Positions 54,528 through 64,000 are shown, counted from the stretch's first letter. The stretch is 64,000 bases of DNA from Fervidobacterium pennivorans DSM 9078 (GCF_000235405.2 NC_017095.1:310001-374000); one strand, 5' to 3'. Made by a program: numbers and translations. Notes: a model not told the origin generated them from the letters alone.

Positions 54528-54532
54528 TGTAT

Positions 54533-55288
54533 ATGGCATTTGAAGTTATATTGAAAAAACCGGAAGCATTAACTGAAAGGGAATTTACATATTGCCCAGG
54601 GTGTACACATGGAATAATCCATAGATTAGTTGCAGAAGTCATTGATGAGCTTGGCATAAGAGAAAAGACTATCGCTGTAGCTCCCATCGGATGTTCGGTC
54701 TTTGCGTATCAATTTTTCAACACAGATGCAACCGTTGCAGCGCACGGAAGAGCACCTGCAGTTGCTACTGGTATGAAAAGAGCAAGACCGGACCTTTACG
54801 TATTCACATATCAGGGGGATGGAGACCTCGCAGCTATAGGAACTGCGGAAATAGTTCATGCGGCGAACAGAGGTGAAAAGATTACAACTATCTTTGTAAA
54901 CAACGCAATCTACGGAATGACGGGTGGCCAGATGGCTCCTACCACACTGTTGGGTATGAAAACAACGACAACACCATATGGTAGAAGTGCAGAAAACGAT
55001 GGTTATCCACTACACGTTGCTGAAATCATAAAAGAAGCACGCGGTGTTGCATTCTTGGCTAGAACGAAAGTTAATACACCTCAGGATGTTGTAAAAACAA
55101 AGAAAGCAATAAAGAAGGCATTCTTGGCTCAAATAAAAGGTTTGGGCTTTGGAATGGTGGAAGTACTATCTACATGTCCGACAAACTGGGGTATTGACCC
55201 TGTTTCGGCACTCAAATGGTTGGAACAACATATGGTTCCGGAATATCCACTTGGAGTATTTGTTGATAAGGTAGGGGATGAACAATGA
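54533..55288 (+). CDS. 2-oxoacid:ferredoxin oxidoreductase beta subunit (TPP)
   Basis: TPP subunit: [14 protein letters not shown] near 20-33 ligates the pyrophosphate region, [39 protein letters not shown] (key parts GDGDLAAIG and [11 protein letters not shown]) binds Mg2+-TPP. Length 251. Start at 54533 since GGGAGG is then 8 bases away; the ATG at 54527 would be only two bases from it. Last bases overlap the gamma start (ATGA). Confidence 0.93.
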   Translation: MAFEVILKKPEALTEREFTYCPGCTHGIIHRLVAEVIDELGIREKTIAVAPIGCSVFAYQFFNTDATVAAHGRAPAVATGMKRARPDLYVFTYQGDGDLAAIGTAEIVHAANRGEKITTIFVNNAIYGMTGGQMAPTTLLGMKTTTTPYGRSAENDGYPLHVAEIIKEARGVAFLARTKVNTPQDVVKTKKAIKKAFLAQIKGLGFGMVEVLSTCPTNWGIDPVSALKWLEQHMVPEYPLGVFVDKVGDEQ

Positions 55289-55830
55289 CAACAAGGATGA
55301 TATTTGCCGGTTTTGGTGGACAAGGCGTTATGTTGATGGGGCAAATCATATCCTTAGCGGGAATGTTACAAGGTAAGAACGTTACTTGGATGCCATCGTA
55401 CGGACCTGAGATGAGGGGAGGAACTGCGAATTGTACCGTTGTTATAAGTGATGAACCAGTTGCCTCACCTGTAACAACAAAAGCAGAGATTATAGTTGCA
55501 ATGAACATACCCTCGCTTCTGAAATTTGAACCTGCTGTTACAGAAAACGGATATCTTTTCATTAATCAGTCGGTTGTGGACAGGGAACCTACCAGAAAGG
55601 ACATACACGTTGTAAAAGTACCTTGTAACGAAATTGCTGATGAATTAGGAAATTTGAAAGTCGCAAACATGGTTATGCTGGGTGCCGTTGTTGGAGCAAC
55701 GAATGTCGTTGATGTTGATAATGTCTTCAAAGCTCTTGAGAAGAAACTTGCCGGAGGAAAAGCTACACTTATTGAGGTTAATAAGCAAGCGATTTTAAAA
55801 GGTATTGAGATAGCAAAAAGCCAACTCTAA
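55285..55830 (+). CDS. 2-oxoacid:ferredoxin oxidoreductase gamma subunit
   Basis: 181 residues: [18 protein letters not shown] at the start, [22 protein letters not shown] near 33-54, typical of the gamma chain. Four-base overlap with beta. Followed by a strong terminator, so it ends the long transcription unit aminotransferase-buk-ptb-buk-P-loop-delta-alpha-beta-gamma. Confidence 0.93.
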   Translation: MTTRMIFAGFGGQGVMLMGQIISLAGMLQGKNVTWMPSYGPEMRGGTANCTVVISDEPVASPVTTKAEIIVAMNIPSLLKFEPAVTENGYLFINQSVVDREPTRKDIHVVKVPCNEIADELGNLKVANMVMLGAVVGATNVVDVDNVFKALEKKLAGGKATLIEVNKQAILKGIEIAKSQL

Positions 55831-55880
55831 GCCCAGAACCAATACACTCTTAAAGGCGGATTAGATAGACACACGCATTA

Positions 55881-55909
55881 AGCCGGGTTGAGAAACCCGG
55901 CTCTTTTTT
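55881..55909 (+). terminator. Terminator of the buk/oxidoreductase operon
   Basis: Perfect 9-bp stem AGCCGGGTT/AACCCGGCT, GAGA loop, then CTTTTTT. Confidence 0.95.
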
Positions 55910-55927
55910 GCATTAATTAAACTGTGG

Positions 55928-55933
55928 TATAAT
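55928..55933 (+). promoter_or_regulatory. Extended -10 of the outer-membrane-like protein gene
   Basis: CTGTGG-TATAAT, 88 bases upstream of the ATG at 56021. A weak TTTGCA lies 15 bases upstream. Confidence 0.55.
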
Positions 55934-56020
55934 TATAAAGCCTATTGAGAGAATAACCTTTCTAAAGAGATGAACGATATACCAATCACTGTGGTCAAAA
56001 CTAGTAGGAGGTGAACAGCG

Positions 56021-57193
56021 ATGGTGAAGCATGCGTTCAAAGCAGTTTTGGCTTTGGTTCTTCTTTTTGCAACATTGAGCTTTGCAGATTTTTATCTTAA
56101 CGTTGGTACACTTCAGGTTGGCAACGAGAACTATATGGTCTACGAATTTGGTCCAGAATTCACGGTAGGTCCTCTCACACTTGGGTTCACACTTACGACG
56201 TATGCAACTGATTTAACAACTGGTAGTTTTTACTTTGGATATCCTGGTTCTTCGGCACCGAGTACGAATATCCTTGATGGTATCAACATAACAGCACTTG
56301 GGTTAGACTTGGGGAACGTCTGGTTTAGATATGGAAGGATGAGACCTATAACTTATGGAATGGGCTTCGTTTTTAGTGGATACTCGAGTCCTAATGCAAG
56401 AACGTTTGATGTAGGTATTAGAATGGGAATGTTGAGTGCTTCCGCCCACATTCCATATCAGCTTGTGCAACTTTCAACATTTACCTTTACACAATCTGAC
56501 CCAGTATATACAGCAGTTGTAAGTTCTAAGGTTTCTCTATTCGAGCTCTCTGTGTTTGGTGGAGTTGATATGGACGGTCTAAAGGAGGATGCAATTGCCA
56601 CGCCTCTTACATATGCAGCAGGGGTTTCTCTCACTACAAACGTACTTGGATTTTCAGTCGGTGCAGAAGCTGGAGCCCAGATGTGGAAAGATGGAACTGT
56701 CGGATATGGTGCTTTCGGTGGTGTTTTTGGCGATTTTGGTATGCTTCAATTTGTTGCAGGTCCATTCTACGCATCCGATGGTTTCAAACCATGGTTGATT
56801 TCAAAGAATTACGGTTTTGAAAAATCGCAACCTGACTTTGGTCCAGATAAATACAAATTAGACCTCGGTTACATTGCCAACTTGGCTTTGACATTCAGCC
56901 CATATGGAAAAGTAGCAGTTCTTTTGAAGGGTAACTTCGAAGGAAACCTGACATTATCTGGTGAAGGGCTTATAAACATACCAGCTATCGGTGGTACAAA
57001 CGGCCTAGTTCTCTATGGCTATCTTTACGATGAGACGCCTTTTGAAGGTGGACAATTTTTCGACAACAACACATTGGCAAGGCTGACAATAGCTTATCCA
57101 GTCTTCTCAGGCTTCTACGCTGGTATAAAGTACAGTTGGGAAGACAGTCAATGGAAACAAACAGCATTTGTTGGTGGAACCGCCAACTTCTAA
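56021..57193 (+). CDS. Outer-membrane beta-barrel-like protein
   Basis: 390 residues, signal peptide HAFKAVLALVLLFATLSFA cleaved before DFYLNVG. The mature protein is Gly/Phe/Tyr-rich with repeating amphipathic strands (for example LDLGNVWFRYGRMRPITYG, AGIKYSWEDSQW) and ends in Phe (GGTANF), the mark of outer-membrane barrels. No named family recognised; Thermotogota have several such sheath proteins. GTAGGAGGTG precedes the ATG. Monocistronic, probably with the tRNA promoter downstream. Confidence 0.75.
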   Translation: MVKHAFKAVLALVLLFATLSFADFYLNVGTLQVGNENYMVYEFGPEFTVGPLTLGFTLTTYATDLTTGSFYFGYPGSSAPSTNILDGINITALGLDLGNVWFRYGRMRPITYGMGFVFSGYSSPNARTFDVGIRMGMLSASAHIPYQLVQLSTFTFTQSDPVYTAVVSSKVSLFELSVFGGVDMDGLKEDAIATPLTYAAGVSLTTNVLGFSVGAEAGAQMWKDGTVGYGAFGGVFGDFGMLQFVAGPFYASDGFKPWLISKNYGFEKSQPDFGPDKYKLDLGYIANLALTFSPYGKVAVLLKGNFEGNLTLSGEGLINIPAIGGTNGLVLYGYLYDETPFEGGQFFDNNTLARLTIAYPVFSGFYAGIKYSWEDSQWKQTAFVGGTANF

Positions 57194-57223
57194 TACGAGG
57201 TTAAATCTTGGAACCTGAGGGTC

Positions 57224-57252
57224 TTGAAAATATCTCTGCCTGATGATATAAT
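57224..57252 (+). promoter_or_regulatory. Promoter of tRNA-Gly
   Basis: TTGAAA (57224-57229), 17 bases, TATAAT (57247-57252), followed by a second overlapping TATAAT (57252-57257). It lies just upstream of the tRNA. Confidence 0.75.
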
Positions 57253-57267
57253 ATAATTAGAGCTTGA

Positions 57268-57343
57268 GCGGGTGTAGCTCAGTTGGTAGAGCATCAGCTT
57301 CCCAAGCTGAGGGCCGCGGGTTCGAATCCCGTCGCCCGCTCCA
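57268..57343 (+). tRNA. tRNA-Gly (anticodon CCC)
   Basis: 76-base cloverleaf: acceptor GCGGGTG/CGCCCGC, D arm AGCTCAGTTGGTAGAGC, anticodon stem TCAGC/GCTGA with loop TTCCCAA (anticodon CCC, reads GGG), T arm GCGGG-TTCGAAT-CCCGT. Discriminator T and an encoded CCA end follow. Confidence 0.97.
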
Positions 57344-57362
57344 AACACAAGATTCAATATAA

Positions 57363-58958
<1,596 letters not shown>

Positions 58959-59000
58959 GTTGATAGTTGACAAGTTTTTCGAAATCAAAAAATCAAATAA

Positions 59001-59044
59001 AACAACAAGCGGGGTTTCATTCCTTCCCCGCTTGTTGTTTTTTA
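59001..59044. terminator. Bidirectional terminator between guaB and the envelope operon
   Basis: 14-bp stem AACAACAAGCGGGG/CCCCGCTTGTTGTT with an 11-base loop, followed by TTTTTT on the plus strand and an A-rich tract on the other side. Confidence 0.92.
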
Positions 59045-59063
59045 ACAACTGACTTTAAACTTT

Positions 59064-59366
59064 TTACCAGTTTTCTTTTCTATACCTTGCAACCATGAGT
59101 TTCAAACCAATCTCTATCAAGCCAGCGGCAATGATGGCCACAACGAATTCCCAAAATCCCATTTTGATGTAACCTAGTGACTGAACGATGATTAGGGCTC
59201 CTAAGATTGATAGTCCAAGACCGTTTGGGAAACTTTTTATCAAGCTAACTACACCACCAACCAACGCTAGCGCACCAAAAATTAGCCAAACTGGGGATGT
59301 TATTGAGAAAATGACGCTCAGGAGAATAAAAATACCGGCCGTAAAAAGTATGACACCCCAAAACAT
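59064..59366 (-). CDS. Small membrane protein (DUF5668/LiaF-like transmembrane region)
   Basis: 100 residues with three or four hydrophobic segments (IFILLSVIF, VWLIFGALALVGGVVSLI, LGLSILGALIIVQSLG, FWEFVVAIIAAGLIEIGLKL) and a basic C-terminal tail. The layout recalls the membrane part of LiaI/LiaF-type envelope-stress proteins. Last gene of the four-gene minus-strand operon, so it may anchor or sense for the two polymer-forming proteins. AAAGGAG precedes the ATG. Confidence 0.7.
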   Translation of the reverse strand: MFWGVILFTAGIFILLSVIFSITSPVWLIFGALALVGGVVSLIKSFPNGLGLSILGALIIVQSLGYIKMGFWEFVVAIIAAGLIEIGLKLMVARYRKENW

Positions 59367-59394
59367 GCTATCACACTCCTTTCTGCGTAGAATT

Positions 59395-60471
59395 TTAATC
59401 CAATTTAATAATGGGATTGCCTTTTAGTTCTTCACACCTAAATCTCTCTGCAAAGATTTTTCCCTTGTTTTCCACATAATCGCTTTCGAGAACTTTCGCG
59501 TTTATTTGGCCGGTGTTGTAAAGTTCTTCTAAACCTAACTCATTTGCTTGTAAATCCCCCGAGTTGCTTAGTTTTTCTACAGATAACTTCTCAACTTTTA
59601 AGTTACCATTGTTGGAGACATCTTCAAAACGCAATTCCTGACATTCGACCGAGCCTTTGTTGTTCATTCTTTCGCCGATAAAATTTATTGAAATTAACCT
59701 GCCCGAATTATCTGCACTCTCGCATTTGATTTTGTCTGCCTTGACGAAACCCGAATTTGCAAGTACTTCCGTTTCCAGAATATTTAGGTGGCATTCCCCA
59801 CTGTTGACAATTCTTTCAACTTCTGCTCGTTCAGAAGTTAGTATACCATTTTTAGAGATAACCACATCATCTGCTTTTAGATCAACTACTCCTAAAGTTC
59901 CTGTTAAGACAAGTTTATCACATTCGATTGAAACGGCTGAGAGTTTTCCATTTACTATCACTTTTTCTTTCTTTAGAAACCCTATTTTTTGTTCGCCTTC
60001 AATGAAAATTTCTCTGTCAGATTTAAAAGTCATCTTTTTAGTCAATTTTTCAACAAAAGGAACGTCAAATGCTATAACATTGTGCTTTCCAGAGACCTTC
60101 GGAGTTCCTTCCTCTTTTGAGAGTATTGAATTTACATCTCCTTCTACCTTCCCGCCAGCCCAGATTATCTTGGACCTTATGGCGTTCAAGTTCCCATTTA
60201 TAATACCTTGGATTTCAATAATACTATTTACCACAGATACATTTCCGTTGACTTTACCTTTGAGTATAAGTTTTCCGTTGGTCATGGAAATATTCCGGTG
60301 TATCTCTTTGGTTTCCTCAATCTCTTCTGTTACTTCTACAAACTCTTCTTCCTTGCTTTTTTCCTCATTTTCTTTACTGTACATCGCTTCTATCAATTTT
60401 TCAGCATCTTCTGGACTTATTTCTCCTCTTTCGACAGCTTCTAACACTTGTCTTAATTCTGCTTTATCCAT
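59395..60471 (-). CDS. SHOCT-like N-terminus + polymer-forming (bactofilin-like) beta-helix protein
   Basis: 358 residues. N-terminal helical hairpin LRQVLEAVERGEISPEDAEKLIEAM (about 6-30), an acidic linker (35-60), then repeating beta-strand units with strong N-G turns (KLILKGKVNGNVSVVNSIIEI, INGNLNAIRS, GGKVEGDVNSI; later VSNNGNLKVEKLSVEKLSNSGDL and similar to the end), the pattern of bactofilins and of DUF4097-type adhesin-like beta helices. Probably a self-assembling scaffold on the inner face of the membrane. The hairpin matches those of the two upstream proteins. ATG after GAGGAAAG. Confidence 0.72.
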   Translation of the reverse strand: MDKAELRQVLEAVERGEISPEDAEKLIEAMYSKENEEKSKEEEFVEVTEEIEETKEIHRNISMTNGKLILKGKVNGNVSVVNSIIEIQGIINGNLNAIRSKIIWAGGKVEGDVNSILSKEEGTPKVSGKHNVIAFDVPFVEKLTKKMTFKSDREIFIEGEQKIGFLKKEKVIVNGKLSAVSIECDKLVLTGTLGVVDLKADDVVISKNGILTSERAEVERIVNSGECHLNILETEVLANSGFVKADKIKCESADNSGRLISINFIGERMNNKGSVECQELRFEDVSNNGNLKVEKLSVEKLSNSGDLQANELGLEELYNTGQINAKVLESDYVENKGKIFAERFRCEELKGNPIIKLD

Positions 60472-60507
60472 CTTTCCTCACCTGCCTATCTGTATTTGGT
60501 TTGAAAA

Positions 60508-61005
60508 TTATTCTTCGATTTTTACACCCGACAAAAAAGGTTTTATTACCAGATTTCTAACAATTCCAAGTACACCATTTATGAAAAAGTTATTCACCTC
60601 GTTAACTTTCCCATCTACAATGGGTTTGGCACCTTTGTAAGAACAACCTACCATTTCAAGATTACCTGTGATATGTCCACCATTCCAGACAATGTTTGTC
60701 CCTACAAGTTCAACATTTCCTGCTACCTCTCCCGAAAAAATCAGTTCCCCGAAGACAACTTCAAGGTCACCAAGAAGTCTTCCGTTGATAACGGCTTTGC
60801 CATTCACTACTTCAACTTTTCCAAAATACTCCTCGCCTGGGTTTATTATGAAATCCTTACCAATGTAACTTTTTGACCCTTTTCTCCGCTCTTCGGTTCG
60901 CTTATCCATAATTGCTTGGATAAGCTGCTCTGCTTCGTCAACGGTAATGTCCTTTCTGGCAAGAGCTTGCAAAATCGCCAGTAAGTCATTCGGAAGTTCT
61001 CCCAT
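60508..61005 (-). CDS. SHOCT-like N-terminus + short bactofilin-like protein
   Basis: 165 residues with the helical hairpin LLAILQALARKDITVDEAEQLIQAIMD (about 8-33), a basic linker, then a beta-repeat region: KVEVVNGKAVINGRLLGDLEVVFGELIFSGEVAGNVELVGTNIVWNGGHITGNLEMVG (key parts NGRLLGDLEVV, GEVAGNVELVG, GGHITGNLEMVG), typical bactofilin strands. The short hydrophobic C-terminus could touch the membrane. Start at 61005 (AGAGGTG, 6-base spacing). Begins 20 bases inside the end of the DUF2089 gene. Confidence 0.75.
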   Translation of the reverse strand: MGELPNDLLAILQALARKDITVDEAEQLIQAIMDKRTEERRKGSKSYIGKDFIINPGEEYFGKVEVVNGKAVINGRLLGDLEVVFGELIFSGEVAGNVELVGTNIVWNGGHITGNLEMVGCSYKGAKPIVDGKVNEVNNFFINGVLGIVRNLVIKPFLSGVKIEE

Positions 61006-61384
61006 CGTTTTCACCTCTTTTCTTTTTCAGAATAGCTATAGCTTCTTCAACGGTAATTTTCTTCTCTTTCAGTAGCTTAAAGACATCTTCAGAGTTTGCC
61101 TGTTCTTCCTCGTCTTCGATTGGCGTGAGTCCCATCTTTTCTAAGACTTTGTCAAGCCTTCCTCTTAATGCAAAATATCCAATACCTGTTAACCGTTCCA
61201 TCTCTTTCAAGTTACCTTTAGTCCTTAGAAACATCATAATGAACCTTGTGTCTTCTTCATCTAAGTATGCGAACGCGGGTGCTTCAAATGCGCCACTAAC
61301 AGTGACACCATCATCATCACATCTAAGCTGGACAACTTTCATTGGTTGCCCACATACGGGACATCTTGGTAACATTTTTGCCAC
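60986..61384 (-). CDS. DUF2089 family protein (zinc ribbon + helical hairpin)
   Basis: 132 residues: N-terminal CPVCGQP with a Cys pair (half of a zinc ribbon), FEAPAFAYLDEEDTRFIMMFLRTKGNLKEMERLTGIGYFALRGRLDKVLEKMGL (a helix-turn-helix-like DUF2089 core, key part RTKGNLKEMER), and a C-terminal hairpin VFKLLKEKKITVEEAIAILKKK. DUF2089 proteins are probable transcription regulators of envelope genes in Firmicutes. First gene of this operon, so it may regulate it. GTG at 61384 with GGGAGG 8 bases upstream, preferred to the ATG at 61414. Confidence 0.82.
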   Translation of the reverse strand: MAKMLPRCPVCGQPMKVVQLRCDDDGVTVSGAFEAPAFAYLDEEDTRFIMMFLRTKGNLKEMERLTGIGYFALRGRLDKVLEKMGLTPIEDEEEQANSEDVFKLLKEKKITVEEAIAILKKKRGENDGRTSE

Positions 61385-61496
61385 GATTCCCACCTCCCAA
61401 AAATATTGTATCATAATCCAAATAATTTGTCAAATTAAACAAAAAATCTGTAGAGAACAAGCTGAAAGGAATTATAAACATGTTGAAAACATCTCT

Positions 61497-61524
61497 TTGA
61501 AATCTACATAAGTTGTGGTATAAT
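61497..61524 (+). promoter_or_regulatory. Promoter of hfq
   Basis: TTGAAA (61497-61502), 16 bases, TATAAT (61519-61524) with TGTGG in front; 55 bases upstream of the hfq start. Confidence 0.75.
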
Positions 61525-61578
61525 CACATTGCATTGTGTCATTTTTTTCATCCTTTATAAACATTGGGGGGATTTTGA

Positions 61579-61872
61579 GTGGCTAAAGAGAAGTTCAACC
61601 TTCAAGATCGTTTCTTAAACATTGTTAGAACACGGAAGATAGAGGTGAAGGTTTACTTAGTTAACGGTTTCCAAGCCAAGGGTATTGTTAGGTCCTTTGA
61701 CAACTTTACTGTCCTTTTAGAAAACGGTAGGCAACAGATGCTTATTTACAAACATGCCATTAGCACTATCCAACCTGCTCAGTACATCATGCTAATGAAA
61801 ACAGAGGAGCAAGAGGGGGAACAGCAAGAGCAAGAGCAGCAAGAACAACAAATTGAGGAAAAGCAAGAGTAG
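61579..61872 (+). CDS. hfq: RNA chaperone Hfq
   Basis: Hexameric Sm-like RNA-binding protein that pairs small RNAs with mRNAs. The Sm1 motif is in LQDRFLNIVRTRKIEVKVYLVNGFQAKGIVRSFDNFTVLL (key parts NIVR, VYLVNGFQ, FDNFTVLL) and Sm2 in YKHAISTIQPAQ. After residue 72 comes an unusual tail of about 25 residues made almost only of Glu and Gln. Length 97; GTG start after GGGGGG. HflX follows it, the classic hfq-hflX order. Confidence 0.95.
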   Translation: MAKEKFNLQDRFLNIVRTRKIEVKVYLVNGFQAKGIVRSFDNFTVLLENGRQQMLIYKHAISTIQPAQYIMLMKTEEQEGEQQEQEQQEQQIEEKQE

Positions 61873-61901
61873 GTGTTCAGAAATCTATTTGTAGAAGGGA
61901 G

Positions 61902-63173
61902 ATGACAGAGTTTAGGAAAAAAGGAGTTATAGTAGCAATAACGCAAGTTCTTGACTATAGAACCAGGGAATCTGTTGAAGAATTGGAATTACTTTGTAAG
62001 ACATTGGGCATAGAAGTTTTGGACACAATAATTCAACGTAGAGAGAAACCTGACCCAGCAACTTACGTTGGTAGTGGGAAACTTGAGAAGATAAAGAACT
62101 TCTGTGAAGAAAACCGAATTGATGTGGTAATTTTTGATGATGAAATCACACCAATTCAACAACGAAACATAGAAAATATTTTGAAAGTTCCCATCCTTGA
62201 TAGAACTCAGGTAATCCTTGAAATTTTTTCTAGGCATGCAACAACTCACGAAGGAAAGTTACAAGTGGAAATGGCAAAACTTGTTTATGAATTGCCTCGA
62301 CTGAGAGGGAAGGGTTTGTATTTATCGAATCCTGGTGCAGGTATAGGTACAAGAGGTCCAGGAGAAACCGCGCTTGAGCTTGACAAAAGAAAGGTAAAAC
62401 AAAGAATTTCGACGCTACGAAAAGAACTGGCAAAGTTAAAACTCAACAGAGAAAATGCAAGGAAGTCTAGATTGGAAAGCGGATACTATCTTGTTTCAAT
62501 TGTTGGTTATACGAACGCTGGGAAAAGTACGTTGTTAAGTTCGATTTCAGGTGAAAAAGATATAATTGTTTCAGATAAACTCTTTTCCACATTAAATCCA
62601 ACTATCCGAAAGGTTAAATTACCAAGTGGTCGAAGCTGTCTTGTTGGTGATACAGTAGGGTTCATAAGTAAGTTGCCTCATACACTTGTTGAGGCTTTCC
62701 ACTCAACACTGGAAGAGATACTCTATTCGGACCTTTTGTTGCTTGTTGTTGACATTTCGGATCCATTTTACAAAGACAAAATCAGCGCCTCATACAGCGT
62801 GTTAGAAGAAATCGGAGCTCACGAAAAGCCAACAATTCTTGTTTTTAATAAAATTGATGTTCTACCATATGATAAACTTGAGATTATAAAATACGAATAC
62901 CCTCACGGGGTTTTCATATCCGCAAAACAAAGAAAGGGTTTAGATGATTTGTTCTCGAAGATGGAAGATTATTTTAAATCTTTCGATGTTCGCATGAATC
63001 TTAGAATAAACCATTCAGATTATGGGCTAATCTCTAAGTATTTTGAATACGTGACTATAGAAAAGCTAAGCTCTTCAGGTGAGTTTGATTTCGTCCAAAT
63101 AAGTGGACCTGAGAATATAGTGCTCAAGATAGAACATATTTTGAATTCAAAGGTTCCGAATTCTTATCTGTAA
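61902..63173 (+). CDS. hflX: Ribosome-associated GTPase HflX
   Basis: Rescues or splits stalled ribosomes, especially after heat stress. N-terminal domain with ITPIQQRNIENIL and VLDRTQVILEIFSRHATTHEGKLQVEMAKL (key part FSRHATTHEGKLQ), a coiled coil, then the G domain: GYTNAGKST (G1), GDTVGFISKLPH (G3), NKID (G4) and SAK (G5). Length 423. The ribosome binding site GAAGGGAG abuts the ATG closely. Downstream of hfq by 29 bases, same operon. Confidence 0.95.
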   Translation: MTEFRKKGVIVAITQVLDYRTRESVEELELLCKTLGIEVLDTIIQRREKPDPATYVGSGKLEKIKNFCEENRIDVVIFDDEITPIQQRNIENILKVPILDRTQVILEIFSRHATTHEGKLQVEMAKLVYELPRLRGKGLYLSNPGAGIGTRGPGETALELDKRKVKQRISTLRKELAKLKLNRENARKSRLESGYYLVSIVGYTNAGKSTLLSSISGEKDIIVSDKLFSTLNPTIRKVKLPSGRSCLVGDTVGFISKLPHTLVEAFHSTLEEILYSDLLLLVVDISDPFYKDKISASYSVLEEIGAHEKPTILVFNKIDVLPYDKLEIIKYEYPHGVFISAKQRKGLDDLFSKMEDYFKSFDVRMNLRINHSDYGLISKYFEYVTIEKLSSSGEFDFVQISGPENIVLKIEHILNSKVPNSYL

Positions 63174-63185
63174 GGAGAGGTGAAC

Positions 63186-64000
63186 ATGGAGGTATTAGAA
63201 GTTAGACAATTCTTATACCGCTTTAAGTTCGTTTTGTTTGTTAGTTTCTTATTCATAGCTTTTGTACCATCTTTGTTGGTTGCGTTATATCAACTACCCG
63301 TCGATAGCTCGTATATTACAGCTACATTCATGGAGTTTCGTTCCACCGGAAAGGTTCCGCACTTCCATTCGGGAATAGACTTTAGTACTTTTCTTAAAGA
63401 AGGAGTTCCAATCAAAGCAGTTGCTAACGGTTTTGTGAGAAGGTTGGAGATAGACTTGGATAACATATATGGTAACACCATAGTTTTAGAGCACCTAGAT
63501 GGTTATAGAACGCTGTATGCTCATCTTTCACAATTTGCAGAGAAATATGAAAAATTGGCAAATATGTTGAGGGAAGAATTTGGAGCTAAAAGGATTGTTG
63601 TTGAGTTTTTATCCGATGATTGGAAAGTTTCTGCAGGTGAGGTAATAGGTTATTCTGGAAAGACTGGTGAAGCTGCACAACCACATTGTCATTTCGAGGT
63701 TCGAGATAAAGAGGAAAAGAACATCTATGACCCTATGGACTTTATTGACAAAAGTTTGTTGAAACCGGTACAAATGGAGATTATTTTGAAAAGTTTGATA
63801 ATAGATGGTAAAGAATACTCATATTCGGAAAATGCTACATACGAGTTTTCCGGAACGTACCCAAAAATAGCTGTTGAAACGTACACAGAATTAGCAAAAA
63901 ATTTACTTGGAGTTAAAGAAATAAAACTGTACTTTTCGGGTGATTTGGTGTATCATATAATACTTGACAGGTTGCCTATGGAATATTGGGAAAAACCCTA
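63186..64000 (+). CDS. M23-family metallopeptidase (LytM-like), cut by window edge
   Basis: Translated by hand from the ATG at 63186 (AAGGAGAGGTG upstream); 271 codons visible, no stop before base 64000. An N-terminal membrane anchor (FKFVLFVSFLFIAFVPSLL) is followed by the lysostaphin fold: FHSGIDFS with the first zinc His, LYAHLSQF, and PHCHFEVRDK with the HxH pair; a Gly-Tyr-Ser-Gly-Lys-Thr-Gly stretch precedes it. Peptidoglycan endopeptidase or scaffold; the C-terminal part after 64000 is unknown. 12 bases after hflX. Confidence 0.88.
   Translation, partial: MEVLEVRQFLYRFKFVLFVSFLFIAFVPSLLVALYQLPVDSSYITATFMEFRSTGKVPHFHSGIDFSTFLKEGVPIKAVANGFVRRLEIDLDNIYGNTIVLEHLDGYRTLYAHLSQFAEKYEKLANMLREEFGAKRIVVEFLSDDWKVSAGEVIGYSGKTGEAAQPHCHFEVRDKEEKNIYDPMDFIDKSLLKPVQMEIILKSLIIDGKEYSYSENATYEFSGTYPKIAVETYTELAKNLLGVKEIKLYFSGDLVYHIILDRLPMEYWEKP

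Noticed and set aside
59657-60640. 327-codon plus-strand frame opposite the polymer-forming protein
   Set aside because: It is a shadow of the repetitive minus-strand gene with Ser/Phe/Pro-biased composition and no ribosome binding site; the opposite strand has clear domains.

Overview
The window looks like chromosomal DNA of an anaerobic, fermentative thermophile of the Thermotogota, most likely close to Fervidobacterium. This is an inference from protein resemblance and gene order recalled from memory, not from a search. Supporting points are an [FeFe] hydrogenase alpha subunit, three different 2-oxoacid:ferredoxin oxidoreductases, paired butyrate kinases around a phosphotransbutyrylase, a peroxiredoxin-nitroreductase fusion, an asd-dapF-dapA-dapB-dapH-lysC gene order like that of Thermotoga, OmpH/Skp and LptB-like envelope genes, an EF-P with Arg at its tip, and AT-rich DNA with strong GGAGG ribosome binding sites. 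Genes are densely packed, often with 4-base ATGA overlaps, and I see no phage, insertion sequence or CRISPR array.

Layout. 1-5.5 kb: 5' part of hydA (minus), a secreted envelope protein, two HAD phosphatases flanking a SigH-like sigma factor, and a Gfo/Idh/MocA oxidoreductase. 5.6-11.5 kb (minus): a tightly coupled iorA-iorB-korA-korB-peroxiredoxin/nitroreductase operon. 11.8-13.7 kb: a lone family-5 solute-binding protein. 14.0-17.1 kb: a cobalamin riboswitch with its own terminator in front of sucC-like, sucD-like and yitT-like genes. 17.1-24.0 kb: the lysine (diaminopimelate, acetyl branch) operon, headed by a leader that looks like a translation-controlled attenuator and not the lysine riboswitch known from Thermotoga. 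24.0-27.3 kb (minus): M20 deacetylase, SAM hydroxide adenosyltransferase, lysozyme-like protein and EcfT. 27.5-34.6 kb: EF-hand protein, secreted esterase, zinc phospholipase/nuclease-like protein, glyA, DUF1015 and disA. 34.8-43.1 kb: ROK kinase, OmpH, LptB, DUF2344, CheY-like and SpoIIE phosphatase genes, then efp, Gls24, nusB, a small membrane-anchored protein, folP and an rRNA pseudouridine synthase. 43.2-47.9 kb (minus): VWA lipoprotein pair, hsp20 under CIRCE control, serA and its partner aminotransferase. 48.2-55.8 kb: PLP aminotransferase, buk-ptb-buk, a P-loop protein and a four-subunit 2-oxoacid:ferredoxin oxidoreductase. 56.0-64 kb: outer-membrane-like protein, tRNA-Gly(CCC), guaB, a four-gene DUF2089/polymer-forming/membrane operon (minus), then hfq, hflX and a truncated M23 peptidase.

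How the parts fit. Much of the window serves amino-acid fermentation. Aminotransferases yield 2-oxoacids, the Ior/Kor/Vor-like enzymes oxidise them to acyl-CoAs with reduced ferredoxin, Ptb and Buk turn acyl-CoA into acid plus ATP, and the hydrogenase can dispose of the electrons. Lysine and serine/glycine synthesis are also represented. The most interesting regulatory signals are the lysine leader (17115-17421) and the cobalamin riboswitch over succinyl-CoA-synthetase-like genes (14066-14270).
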